Under the pieces are notes generated by a model, which was not told where the DNA came from, made no database searches, and worked only from the letters and a program-made list of their open reading frames with translations. The translations under genes and the position numbers were made by a program. Below, one piece after another: positions 18,669 to 26,755 of a stretch of 64,000 nt of DNA (within the stretch, counting starts at the first letter, position 1; the number at the start of each line of letters is the position of its first letter). Source of the DNA: Stenotrophomonas sp. 364 (GTDB taxonomy: Bacteria > Pseudomonadota > Gammaproteobacteria > Xanthomonadales > Xanthomonadaceae); NCBI RefSeq assembly GCF_009832905.1, contig NZ_CP047135.1, positions 2,644,001-2,708,000 of the forward strand, written 5' to 3'.

Positions 18669-19772
18669 TCAGGCGCCGCGCGCGATGATGCGGTGCACGG
18701 ATTCGGTGTAACGCTGCAGCTGCTCCAGCGTCACGAACTCATCGGCGGTGTGGGCCTGGGCGATGTCACCCGGGCCGTACACCAGCGTGGTGTAGCCGCC
18801 GGCCGAGAACAGCGAGGCCTCGGTCCAGAAGTCCACCGCGTTGCCAATCGGAATATCCAGCGCGTCGGCCACGTCGCGCGCGGCCAGGCGGCGGCTTTCC
18901 GCTTCGGCGATGTCGCCGGCCGGGAAACTGGGGCCGCGGAAGGTTTCGGTGAACTGCGCGGCCTCCGGCTCGGCGAACCCGGCGAAGGTCGCCAGCAGCG
19001 CATCGATGTCCATCGACGGCAACGGGCGGAAGCCGAACCGCAGTTCGGCGGCGGGCGCGATCATGTTGGCCTTGATCCCGCCTTCGACCCGGCCGATGTT
19101 GAAGCGCAGTCCGGTCAGCCCACCGAAGCGTGCATGGGCCAGCGATTCCACATGGTCCAGCGCGCGGTTTCCCCAGCGCATGGCCTGGTGAAGCGCGCTG
19201 GCCGCCGCATCCTGCTTGCCCGAGGCATGCCCGGCGCGGCCGGTGAACTGCATCAGCACCGAGCTGATCCCACGGTGCGCGAGCACTGCTTCGCTCATCG
19301 TCGGCTCGGCGACCAGCACCGCCTCGTATGGAATGCCACGAGCGAGGAAGGCGGCGATGCAACGCGGATCGTTGGCCTCCTCGTCACTGGAGAACAGGAA
19401 CGCGGCGTCGCCATTGCTGGCGTTCGCAGCCGCTACCAACGCCGCCGCGGCGCCCTTGATATCGCACACGCCCAGGCCGATCACACGGTCGTCCGCGCGC
19501 CGCATCACGTGCGGGTCGGCCGTCCAATGCGGCGAGTCCGGCACGGTATCCAGGTGCACGTTGAACAGGTACTTCGGGGTGCCACGCACCGCATACAGGC
19601 TGACCGCACCGTCGCCATGGTCGATCACCTCCACGTTGAACCCGGGCAGGTTCGCACGCAGGTAATCGAAGATGCCGCCGGTGGTGATCGCACGCGGCGG
19701 GTTGCGCGTGTCGAAGGACACGAGCTGCTGCAGGTGGGTAAGCGTCTGTTCCAACATGTGTCGAAGATCCAT
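18669..19772 (-). CDS. argE': N-acetylcitrulline deacetylase (M20 family)
   Basis: Removes acetyl from N-acetylcitrulline, the xanthomonad variant of ArgE. 367 residues. M20 metallopeptidase motifs: [36 protein letters not shown] with catalytic Glu and metal ligands, [12 protein letters not shown] in the dimerisation domain, and C-terminal [10 protein letters not shown]. Substrate is assigned from close resemblance to the Xanthomonas enzyme and from the neighbouring argF'. The start is uncertain: ATG for MDLRHMLEQ directly abuts a REP hairpin, and an ATG five codons later is equally possible. Neither has a good ribosome site. Confidence 0.92.
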   Translation of the reverse strand: MDLRHMLEQTLTHLQQLVSFDTRNPPRAITTGGIFDYLRANLPGFNVEVIDHGDGAVSLYAVRGTPKYLFNVHLDTVPDSPHWTADPHVMRRADDRVIGLGVCDIKGAAAALVAAANASNGDAAFLFSSDEEANDPRCIAAFLARGIPYEAVLVAEPTMSEAVLAHRGISSVLMQFTGRAGHASGKQDAAASALHQAMRWGNRALDHVESLAHARFGGLTGLRFNIGRVEGGIKANMIAPAAELRFGFRPLPSMDIDALLATFAGFAEPEAAQFTETFRGPSFPAGDIAEAESRRLAARDVADALDIPIGNAVDFWTEASLFSAGGYTTLVYGPGDIAQAHTADEFVTLEQLQRYTESVHRIIARGA

Positions 19773-19898
19773 GTAGTGCCGGGCTCTGCCCGGCAACGAT
19801 GTCTGGTGCCGCGTGGTGCCGGGGTGTGCCCGGCAGCCACAGGTTCCGCCGGGCAGCGCCCGGCAGCCACGGATTCAGCCGGGCAGAGCCCGGCGTTA
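19773..19898. repeat. Cluster of four SMAG-type palindromes between argG and argE'
   Basis: Four hairpins of the CCGGGC-type: 19773-19794 (GTAGTGCCGGGC...), about 19811-19833, about 19848-19868, and 19877-19898 in reverse. The first touches the argE' start codon. They fill most of the argG-argE' gap and could form stable mRNA structure between the two genes. Confidence 0.75.
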
Positions 19899-19900
19899 CG

Positions 19901-21094
19901 TCAGCGGTTGACCTGTGCGTACAAGGTCGAGCTCATGCCAAACAGCTTGATGAAGCCTTCGGCTTCTTCCACGCCCCAGTCGGCCGACTGTGCATACGTG
20001 GCGCCCTTGGTGTTGAGCAGGTGCGGCGACTTCACCGCCACCGCATCAACACGGCCACCGCGGGTTTCCAGCACCACTTCGCCGTTGACCTTGGCCTGCG
20101 AGGACTTCAGGAAGGCTTCGATGTCGGTCTTCAGCGGGTCGTGGTAGAAGCCTTCGTACACCAGCTCCACCCACTTGCGCGCCACGTCCGGCTTGAAGCG
20201 ATTCTGCTGCTTGGTCAGCACGGCGTCTTCCAGCGCGCGGTGCGCGGCCAGCAGCGAAACCAGGCCCGGCGCTTCGAACACGATGCGGCCCTTCAGGCCG
20301 ATCACGGTGTCGCCGGTGTAGACGCCACGGCCCACGCCGTACGGGGCGAACAGCTTGTTGAGCTTGGCCAGGATCTGCTCACCCGGCAGCGCCTTGCCGT
20401 CCAGCTCGACCGCTTCGCCTTCGACGAACTTCAGAGTGACCGTCAGTGCCTGTTCCGGCCATTCGCTGCGCGGGGCGCACCAGCCACGAGCACCCTCACC
20501 CGGCGCTTCCCAACGGTCGATCTCGCCGCCGGACATGGTCAGGCCCAGCAGGTTCTCGTTGATGGTGTAGGCCTGCTGCTTGGCGCGCACGCCGAAGCCG
20601 CGCTCTTCCAGGTACTTCTGCTCGTAGGCGCGGGTCTGGGTGTGTTCCTTCTGGATTTCGCGGATCGGCGCGACGATCTGGTAGTCGCCCAGCGCCTTCA
20701 CGGCCAGGTCGAAGCGGACCTGGTCGTTACCCATGCCGGTGCAGCCGTGGGCGATGATGTTGGTGCCCAGCTCGGCGGCGCGCTTGAGCGCGGCGTCCAC
20801 GATCAGGTACCGGTCGGAGACCAGCAGCGGGTACTGGCCCTGGTAGCCTTCGCCGGCCCACACGAACGGCTTGACGAAGCCGCTCCAGATTGCCGGACCA
20901 CCGTCGACGGTGACGTGGCTGGTGACGCCCAGTTCGGCGGCACGCTTCTCGATGAAATCGCGCTCTTCGTCATCCACGCCGCCGGTGTCGGCGAACACGG
21001 TATGTACGTTGTAGCCACGCTCCTGCAGGTACGGCACGCAGAAGCTGGTGTCGAGTCCACCGGAGAAAGCCAGGACGATGTCTTTGTTGCTCAT
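19901..21094 (-). CDS. argG: Argininosuccinate synthase
   Basis: Joins citrulline and aspartate using ATP. 397 residues. N-terminal PP-loop [13 protein letters not shown], then [31 protein letters not shown] and [17 protein letters not shown]. The ATG at MSNKDIV was chosen; it has no clear Shine-Dalgarno, and an upstream TTG five codons earlier is possible. It lies between argF' and argE', with one SMAG repeat before it and a cluster after it. Confidence 0.96.
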   Translation of the reverse strand: MSNKDIVLAFSGGLDTSFCVPYLQERGYNVHTVFADTGGVDDEERDFIEKRAAELGVTSHVTVDGGPAIWSGFVKPFVWAGEGYQGQYPLLVSDRYLIVDAALKRAAELGTNIIAHGCTGMGNDQVRFDLAVKALGDYQIVAPIREIQKEHTQTRAYEQKYLEERGFGVRAKQQAYTINENLLGLTMSGGEIDRWEAPGEGARGWCAPRSEWPEQALTVTLKFVEGEAVELDGKALPGEQILAKLNKLFAPYGVGRGVYTGDTVIGLKGRIVFEAPGLVSLLAAHRALEDAVLTKQQNRFKPDVARKWVELVYEGFYHDPLKTDIEAFLKSSQAKVNGEVVLETRGGRVDAVAVKSPHLLNTKGATYAQSADWGVEEAEGFIKLFGMSSTLYAQVNR

Positions 21095-21129
21095 GGGGGT
21101 CAGGTCCAATTGGGGGATAAAGATGCGGT

Positions 21130-21153
21130 GTAGAGCCGAACGTTGGTCGGCTG
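21130..21153. repeat. Single SMAG repeat between argF' and argG
   Basis: GTAGAGCCGAACGTTGGTCGGCT: an imperfect copy of the GACC-type hairpin with one mismatch in the stem, in the gap between two co-directional arginine genes. Confidence 0.75.
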
Positions 21154-21177
21154 AAATGTTCGATGCCCGTGTCGGCT

Positions 21178-22188
21178 TTACCGGCCGATCAACGCCGACA
21201 TGATTGCCTTCTGCACGTGCAGGCGGTTTTCAGCTTCGTTGATCGCGATGCACTGCGCCGAATCCATCACGCCGTCGGTGGCCTTCACGTTGCGGCGCAG
21301 CGGCAGGCAGTGGCTGAACACCCCGTTGTTGGTCAGCGCCATCTTGGCTTCGTCCACGATGAAGTGCTGGTACTGATCGCGGATCGGCTTTTCCGGTTCC
21401 CAGTTGCCGAAGAACGGCAGCGCGCCCCAGCTTTTGGCGTACACCACGTCGGCGCCGGCGTAGGCGCTGGCGATATCGTGGCTGACCTGCAGCGACCCAC
21501 CGCTCTCGGCCACGTTCTGCTCGGCCCAGCCCATGTAGCGCTCGTCCAGGATGTAGTCCGGGGTCGGGCACAGCAGGGTCACGTCCATGCCCATGCGGGT
21601 AGCGATGGTCAGCGCCGAGTTGGCCACCGCGGTGTTCAGCGGCTTGGGGTGGTAGGTCCAGGTCAGCACGTACTTCTTGCCGCGCAGGTCCTGGGTGCCG
21701 AAATGCTCCTGCAGCGCCATCACGTGGGCCAGTTCCTGGCACGGATGGGTGATGGTTTCCATGTTGATCACCGGCACCGGCGAGTACTTGGCGAAGCTCT
21801 TGAGCACGATGTCTTCGCGGTCCTTGGACCAGTCGATGAACTTCGGGAAGGCACGCACCGCGATCAGGTCGCAGTAGCGGCCCAGCACCTTGGCCACTTC
21901 GGCGATGTGCTCCTCGGTGTCCCCGTCCATCACCGTGCCCAGGTTGAACTCGATCGGCCATGCGTCCTTGCCGGGCTGCAGCACGATGGCGTGCCCACCC
22001 AGCTGGAAGGCGCCCAGCTCGAAGCTGGTGCGGGTGCGCATGGACGGATTGAAGAACACCAGGGCAATCGACTTGCCCTTGAGCTCGTCGCCCAGCTTGT
22101 TGCGCTTGAACAGCGCGGCCTGGGTCAGCAGGGCATCCAGGTCGGTGCGGCTCCAGTCCTGGGTGTTCAGGAAGTGCTTCAGGGACAT
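21178..22188 (-). CDS. argF': N-acetylornithine carbamoyltransferase (AOTCase)
   Basis: Carbamoylates N-acetylornithine to N-acetylcitrulline, replacing ornithine carbamoyltransferase in Xanthomonadales. 336 residues, nearly identical in layout to the Xanthomonas campestris enzyme: [14 protein letters not shown], carbamoyl-phosphate loop [20 protein letters not shown], Trp77 and Glu92 (DAWPIEF, DGDTEEH), HPCQELAH and [13 protein letters not shown]. Glu92 is the residue known to favour acetylornithine over succinylornithine. AAAGGATCG precedes the ATG. First gene of the arg run; its mRNA would pass through the leader-peptide terminator upstream. Confidence 0.96.
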   Translation of the reverse strand: MSLKHFLNTQDWSRTDLDALLTQAALFKRNKLGDELKGKSIALVFFNPSMRTRTSFELGAFQLGGHAIVLQPGKDAWPIEFNLGTVMDGDTEEHIAEVAKVLGRYCDLIAVRAFPKFIDWSKDREDIVLKSFAKYSPVPVINMETITHPCQELAHVMALQEHFGTQDLRGKKYVLTWTYHPKPLNTAVANSALTIATRMGMDVTLLCPTPDYILDERYMGWAEQNVAESGGSLQVSHDIASAYAGADVVYAKSWGALPFFGNWEPEKPIRDQYQHFIVDEAKMALTNNGVFSHCLPLRRNVKATDGVMDSAQCIAINEAENRLHVQKAIMSALIGR

Positions 22189-22303
22189 CGATCGATCCTT
22201 TGCGGCTGGTTTTCCACCGTTTCCGGCGGAGGTTGGGGGCGCCGGGGCGCGGTCAGGGCTCAACAAAACGTATACAGATGAAACTTTTCAGATCGTAGAA
22301 ACG

Positions 22304-22331
22304 AAAAAACCCAGCGCGGGGGCTGGGTTTT
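22304..22331 (-). terminator. Leader terminator (attenuator) ahead of argF'
   Basis: AAAACCCAGC and GCTGGGTTTT form a 10-base stem with a 6-base loop, running straight into a six-T tract: a textbook intrinsic terminator oriented with argF'. It lies 25 bases after the leader-peptide stop. Its 5' arm can instead pair with GCTGGGT in the last codons of that peptide. Confidence 0.85.
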
Positions 22332-22356
22332 CCGAACAGACAGCACGAAGCTCCGG

Positions 22357-22458
22357 TTACCCAGCGAAAATGTGGGGTTCCGGTCGGCGGGCACGCGACG
22401 TCATGCCCGTAGCCATACGGGCGGCGCTGGTGTCGTGCTGGAAGTCGGTGAGTTTCAT
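22357..22458 (-). CDS. Putative arginine leader peptide of the argF' operon
   Basis: A 33-residue frame starting MKLTDFQHDTSAARMATG and continuing MTSRARRPEPHIFAG. It has four Arg, three of them within four codons (CGT GCC CGC CGA). Its last codons, GCT GGG TAA, hold the segment able to pair with the terminator arm. That arrangement is what ribosome-mediated attenuation needs: stalling at Arg codons leaves the antiterminator free, completing translation favours termination. An upstream ATG (MQRWAA) is an alternative start. No strong ribosome site is seen, so translation itself is an inference. Confidence 0.6.
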   Translation of the reverse strand: MKLTDFQHDTSAARMATGMTSRARRPEPHIFAG

Positions 22459-22582
22459 GGCCGCCCATCTTTGCATGCACCCCGGGTGGGTGCAAGGCCT
22501 GGATGTCAATTGGGGGGGCTGAGGTGGACGGGGAAGGCCCCATCCCACGGTGGGGATACCTCCCGGGGGCGGTCAACCCGCC

Positions 22583-23146
22583 TCAGGGGTTGGCCGCGCT
22601 GCCCTGCTCTGCGCCGATCCACGGGGTGATCGAGACGCGGATCTTGAGCCGGTTGCCCGGATCTTCGGGCAGGCGCGAGCGGTACTTGGTGCCCTTGTAG
22701 ACGTAATCCACGTCGTAGGCGATCGGCCGGCGGAACTCGCGGCCCACCGGGATGATCCGGCATTCACGGGTCAGCAGCGGGCCGTTGTTGGCTGCCGGTG
22801 CAGGCGCTTCGGCCACCGGTGCCACTTCCTCGGTGCCGTCTTCGCGGCGGAAGATCGAGCGCACCGAGTCCATGAAACGGCCGAACCGGCCTTTGTCTTC
22901 CTGCGGCTCTTCGCCGGTGACGTTGACCGGGGCCAGCGTGCGCGTGGAGACCGGCTCGCAGTGTTCTTCGGTGCGGGTGGCGCGCAGGGTCTGGAACACC
23001 GGCTCGACGTTGAGCACCTGGGCGTAATCGAACTTCACGTTCTCCACGATCACCACCCGGTTCCGGACCTCGCCGTCCTGGGCGCAGGCCACGGAGGCAG
23101 CACCGCCAAGCAGGCAGGTCAGGGTCAGCAACGAAGCGGATTTCAT
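22583..23146 (-). CDS. Exported protein related to the glycine-zipper 2TM family
   Basis: 187-residue predicted periplasmic protein of unknown function. Signal peptide MKSASLLTLTCLLGGAASVA, cleaved before CAQDGE or QDG. VKFDYAQVLNVEPVFQTLRA, a conserved-looking Cys (EEHCEP) and the C-terminal AYDVDYVYKGTKYRSRLPED followed by IRVSITP resemble the flanking segments of glycine-zipper 2TM outer-membrane proteins, but the glycine zipper itself is missing, replaced by a charged and Pro/Ala-rich stretch. Divergent from cysS. Confidence 0.6.
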   Translation of the reverse strand: MKSASLLTLTCLLGGAASVACAQDGEVRNRVVIVENVKFDYAQVLNVEPVFQTLRATRTEEHCEPVSTRTLAPVNVTGEEPQEDKGRFGRFMDSVRSIFRREDGTEEVAPVAEAPAPAANNGPLLTRECRIIPVGREFRRPIAYDVDYVYKGTKYRSRLPEDPGNRLKIRVSITPWIGAEQGSAANP

Positions 23147-23336
23147 TGGCAACAGGGAAGTGGACAAGGTGGATAGTTTAGGCAGTGCCAGGCACAAGGG
23201 GCTGAACATTACCCTTCCGCGATGATTCTGCCCATAGCCCCCTGCCCGGAGCCGGTTGCCGCGCGCCCCCGGCGCTGGACGCCGATGTGATCTAAAATCG
23301 CGGACTCGCCCCCTTTTGCCCCCAACCACCGCCCCC

Positions 23337-24707
23337 ATGACCCTGCGCCTGCACAACAACCTGACACGCCAGCTCGAACCGTTCACCCCGCTCGATCCGA
23401 CCTGTCCGACCCTGTATGTGTGTGGCCCCACGGTCTACAACTATGTGCACATCGGCAACGCCCGCGGCCCGGTGGTGTTCGGGGTGCTGGCGGACCTGCT
23501 GCGGCGCCGCTTCGGCGGCCTGCGCTACGCCCGCAACATCACCGACGTGGACGACAAGATCAACACCGCCGCGCGTGAACAGGGCGTGCCGATCTCGGCC
23601 ATCACCGACCGGTTTGCCGCGGCCTACCGGGAAGACATGGCCGCGCTGGGCGTAGTGCCGCCGGACATCGAGCCGGAGGCGACCGCGCACATCCCGCAGA
23701 TCGTGGCGATGATCGAGCAGCTGATCGCCTTCGGCCACGCCTATGCGGCCGAAGGCCACGTGCTGTTTTCGGTCGGTTCCTATGCCGGGTATGGCAAGTT
23801 GTCGCGCCGCGACCCGGAGGAAATGCTGGCAGGCGCGCGCGTGGACGTGGCCCCGTACAAGCGCGACCCGGGCGACTTCGTCCTGTGGAAGCCCTCCAGC
23901 GACGACCTGCCCGGCTGGGAATCGCCGTGGGGCCGGGGTCGTCCGGGCTGGCACATCGAATGCTCGGCGATGGCCGCCGCGCACCTGGGCCCGACCATCG
24001 ACATCCATGCCGGTGGCGTGGACCTGCAGTTCCCGCACCACGAAAACGAGATCGCGCAGAGCGAGTGCGCCCACGGCGGGCAGACCTTCGCCCGGTTCTG
24101 GCTGCACAACGGCATGCTCAATTTTGGCGGCGCCAAGATGAGCAAGTCGATCGGCAACATCGAGCGCGTGCACGACCTGGTGCGCAAGCACGCCCCCGAG
24201 GCGCTGCGCTACGCGCTGTTGTCGGCCCACTACCGTCAGCCGCTGGACTGGTCCGACGCGCTGATCGAACAATCCGCGCGCACGCTGGACCGGCTGTACG
24301 GCACCCTGCGCGACATGGCAGCCGTGGAGGCCACCGCGGTCATCCCCGCCGAGATGGAGGCCGCGCTGGACGACGACCTCAACACGCCACAGGCCCTGGC
24401 CGAACTGGCCCGCATCGCCGGCGAAGCGCGCAAGGCCGCGCCGGCCGAGCAGGCGCGCTGGAAGACCGCGCTGTTGGGGGCTGGCCTGGCGCTGGGCCTG
24501 CTGCAGCAGGATCCGGCCGCCTGGTTTGGCAATGCACCGGGCGACGCCGATGACGATGCGCGCATCCAGTCGCTGATCGACGCCCGCACCGCCGCCAAGC
24601 AGGGCCGCGACTTCGCCCGCGCCGACGCCATCCGCGACCAGCTGGCCGCCGAGGGCATCGCGCTGGAAGACACCGCTCAGGGCGTGCGCTGGGTGCGCAA
24701 GCGTTGA
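23337..24707 (+). CDS. cysS: Cysteinyl-tRNA synthetase
   Basis: Charges tRNA-Cys; class I synthetase of 456 residues. HIGH-type motif [14 protein letters not shown] motif [10 protein letters not shown], zinc ligands in [17 protein letters not shown] and [10 protein letters not shown], and ITDVDDKI. The C-terminal helical domain ends VRWVRKR. TAAAAT about 45 bases before the ATG may be the -10 box. The start follows GCCCCC without a clear Shine-Dalgarno. Confidence 0.97.
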   Translation: MTLRLHNNLTRQLEPFTPLDPTCPTLYVCGPTVYNYVHIGNARGPVVFGVLADLLRRRFGGLRYARNITDVDDKINTAAREQGVPISAITDRFAAAYREDMAALGVVPPDIEPEATAHIPQIVAMIEQLIAFGHAYAAEGHVLFSVGSYAGYGKLSRRDPEEMLAGARVDVAPYKRDPGDFVLWKPSSDDLPGWESPWGRGRPGWHIECSAMAAAHLGPTIDIHAGGVDLQFPHHENEIAQSECAHGGQTFARFWLHNGMLNFGGAKMSKSIGNIERVHDLVRKHAPEALRYALLSAHYRQPLDWSDALIEQSARTLDRLYGTLRDMAAVEATAVIPAEMEAALDDDLNTPQALAELARIAGEARKAAPAEQARWKTALLGAGLALGLLQQDPAAWFGNAPGDADDDARIQSLIDARTAAKQGRDFARADAIRDQLAAEGIALEDTAQGVRWVRKR

Positions 24708-24710
24708 TCC

Positions 24711-24768
24711 GTCGCCCGGCCAACCGCCGGGCGCTACCGCGACACAGATCCGGCCACGGATGGCCGGG
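24711..24768. repeat. Two REP-like palindromes after cysS
   Basis: GTCGCCCGGC-CAACC-GCCGGGCGCTAC (24711-24736), with CTAC end, and CCGGCCACGGATGGCCGG (about 24750-24768). Both lie between cysS and sufE; the first begins within ten bases of the cysS stop. Confidence 0.7.
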
Positions 24769-24829
24769 TGTTCCCCCCCGAACCATGACGGCCTGACCAC
24801 GGAAGGCAGCTACCGGCCCGGAGTCCCCC

Positions 24830-25279
24830 ATGACCCTTGCTTCCCCGTTCCCGCTTGAACCCACCGCTGCCGAGGCACAGGCGGCCATCGCCGATGAATT
24901 CGCCTTCTTCGGCGACTGGTCCGAGCGCTACCAGTACCTGATCGATCTCGGCCGCAAGCTGCCCACCTTCCCCGACGCGTGGAAGACCGAAGAGCACCGC
25001 CTGCTCGGCTGCCAGTCGATGGTGTGGATCGTGCCCGAGGGCAACGCGCAGCAGCTGCGCTTCCACGCCATCAGCGACTCGGCGATCGTCTCCGGGCTGA
25101 TCTACCTGGCCCTGCGGGTGTATTCGGGCCGTTCGGCCGCCGAGATCCTGGCCACCGAACCGAGCTACATCCAGGACATCGGGCTGTCCCGCCACCTGTC
25201 GCCGACCCGTAGCAACGGCGTTGCGGCGATGCTGGCCTTCATCCGCGAGACCGCGCAGTCACAGCACGCCCAGTCGTGA
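24830..25279 (+). CDS. sufE: SufE family Fe-S cluster sulfur acceptor
   Basis: Accepts persulfide sulfur from a SufS/CsdA cysteine desulfurase for Fe-S assembly. 149 residues (E. coli 138). Catalytic Cys in HRLLGCQSMVWIV; typical YLIDLGRKLPTFPDAWK, VSGLIYLALRVYSG and the C-terminal LSPTRSNGVAAMLAFI are present. No sufS is adjacent. The stop overlaps the GTG start of the next gene (GTGA). Confidence 0.94.
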   Translation: MTLASPFPLEPTAAEAQAAIADEFAFFGDWSERYQYLIDLGRKLPTFPDAWKTEEHRLLGCQSMVWIVPEGNAQQLRFHAISDSAIVSGLIYLALRVYSGRSAAEILATEPSYIQDIGLSRHLSPTRSNGVAAMLAFIRETAQSQHAQS

Positions 25280-26529
25280 GTACCGACGCCCCTGCCGAAC
25301 CCGCCGAAAGCGCGCTGACCCTGCTGGCCCGGCCCGGCTTCTCGCTGCTGCTGGCCTACCGCATCTGCGCGATGCTGTCCTACCAGATCGTGGCGGTGAC
25401 GGTGGGCTGGCACATCTACGAAGTGACCCGCAATCCGTTCTCGCTGGGTCTGGTGGGGCTGGCCGAGGTGCTGCCGTTCTTCTGCGTGGCCCCGTTCGCC
25501 GGCTACCTGGTGGACCACCTGCCCCGCCGCCGGCTGGGCATGGTCGCCGCCAGCGGACTGGTGCTCACCGCCGTGGTGCTCACCGCCGTTGCCCAGGGCT
25601 GGCTGCCGTTCCACGGGGTGTGGCCGATCTACGCGGCCATCGCCATGACCGGCATGGTCCGCGCGTTCCTGTCGCCGATCTACAACGCCCTGTTCGCCCG
25701 CGTGCTCGAGCGCCAGCAGTACGCGCGCGGTGCAGGCCTGGGCGCGGTGGTGTTCCAGGCCGGCATGGTGGCCGGCCCGGCACTGGGTGGCCTGCTGGTG
25801 GCGTGGGGCGGCAAGGGCGTGGCCTATGGCGTGGCCGTGGCCGTGGCGCTGATCGCGGTCGGCTGCCTGGCCGTGCTGCGTGTCTCCGAACCGGTGCGCA
25901 CCGGTCCGGCCGCGCCGATCTTCAAGAGCATCGCCGAAGGCGGTCGCTTCGTGCTCGGCAACCGGATCATGGTCGGGGCGATGGCGCTGGACATGTTCTC
26001 GGTGCTGCTCGGCGGCGTGGTGGCGATGCTGCCGGCGTTCCTGCATGAAATCCTGCACCACGGACCGGAAGGCCTGGGCATCCTGCGCGCGGCCCCTGCG
26101 CTGGGGTCGGTCTGCGTGGGCCTGTGGCTGGCCCGCCGGCCGCTGCAGCGCAACGCCGGCCGCGTGCTGCTGTTCGCGGTGGCCGGCTTCGGCCTGTGCG
26201 TGATCGGCTTCGGGCTGTCGCACAGCTTCTGGCTGTCGGCGATGATCCTGTTGTTCTACGGTGCGTTCGACGGCGTGTCGGTGGTGGTCCGCTCGACCAT
26301 CCTGCAGCTGGCCACGCCGGAGGAGATGCGCGGCCGGGTGTCGTCCATCAACGGCATCTTCATCAGCTCGTCCAACGAACTGGGCGCGTTCTATGCGGGC
26401 ACGATGGCCAAGCTGCTCGGCCTGGCCCCGGCCGTGGTGCTGGGCGGTTTCGCCGTGCTCAGCGTGGCCGGCATCATTGCCTGGAAGAATCCGACGCTGC
26501 GCCGGTTGAACCTGCGGGATCTGCAGTAG
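25276..26529 (+). CDS. MFS transporter, EntS-like
   Basis: 417-residue major facilitator with twelve predicted helices. It resembles the EntS/enterobactin-exporter group: LLAYRICAMLSYQIVAVTVG, HIYEVTRNPFSLGLVGLAEV, FFCVAPFAGYLVDHLPRRR and FLSPIYNALFARVLER. It starts with GTG overlapping the sufE stop. The TAG stop codon is part of a GTAG-headed SMAG repeat. Substrate unknown; no siderophore genes nearby. Confidence 0.85.
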   Translation: MSTDAPAEPAESALTLLARPGFSLLLAYRICAMLSYQIVAVTVGWHIYEVTRNPFSLGLVGLAEVLPFFCVAPFAGYLVDHLPRRRLGMVAASGLVLTAVVLTAVAQGWLPFHGVWPIYAAIAMTGMVRAFLSPIYNALFARVLERQQYARGAGLGAVVFQAGMVAGPALGGLLVAWGGKGVAYGVAVAVALIAVGCLAVLRVSEPVRTGPAAPIFKSIAEGGRFVLGNRIMVGAMALDMFSVLLGGVVAMLPAFLHEILHHGPEGLGILRAAPALGSVCVGLWLARRPLQRNAGRVLLFAVAGFGLCVIGFGLSHSFWLSAMILLFYGAFDGVSVVVRSTILQLATPEEMRGRVSSINGIFISSSNELGAFYAGTMAKLLGLAPAVVLGGFAVLSVAGIIAWKNPTLRRLNLRDLQ

Positions 26530-26601
26530 GCACCGACCGTTGGTCGGTGCGCCGTTGTTGCACCGCCGTGGCGACGGCAGCCGACCAACGGTCGGCTGTA
26601 C
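26526..26601. repeat. Facing pair of SMAG repeats after the MFS gene
   Basis: 26526-26552 is GTAG with the CACCGACC/GGTCGGTG hairpin; 26577-26601 is the reverse orientation CAGCCGACC...CTGTACC. The head of the first repeat provides the stop codon of the transporter gene. Confidence 0.8.
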
Positions 26602-26703
26602 CCCGGTGCGGCCCGCGATGAGTTCCTACCCGCACATGCGACGCTCCGTCAAGGCGCTGGCGGGATAGCAATGGGGCGCCGGGCACCCTCGCCACCGAAC
26701 CAC

Positions 26704-26731
26704 AAAAAAGCCCGGCCGAAGCCGGGCTTTT
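26704..26731 (-). terminator. Intrinsic terminator of dksA
   Basis: GCCCGGCTTCGGCCGGGC stem-loop with flanking A and T runs, just past the dksA stop; strong on the minus strand, and symmetrical enough to work on both. Confidence 0.88.
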
Positions 26732-26755
26732 CACTATCCATCAACCGCCAGAAAA

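Larger units (their letters stand above)
22189..22582. other. 394-base leader region of argF'
   Basis: Reading along the minus strand: a GC-rich stretch after the upstream gene, TTGACA at 22509-22504, an inverted repeat TGCACCC/GGGTGCA (5-base spacer), a 33-codon leader peptide, a 10-base terminator hairpin with six T, then 115 bases to argF' ending in AAAGGATCG. No ArgR-type operator was recognised. Confidence 0.8.

Noticed and set aside
22189..22582. ArgR operator ahead of argF'
   Set aside because: No pair of TGAAT/ATTCA-like ARG boxes could be found in the region.
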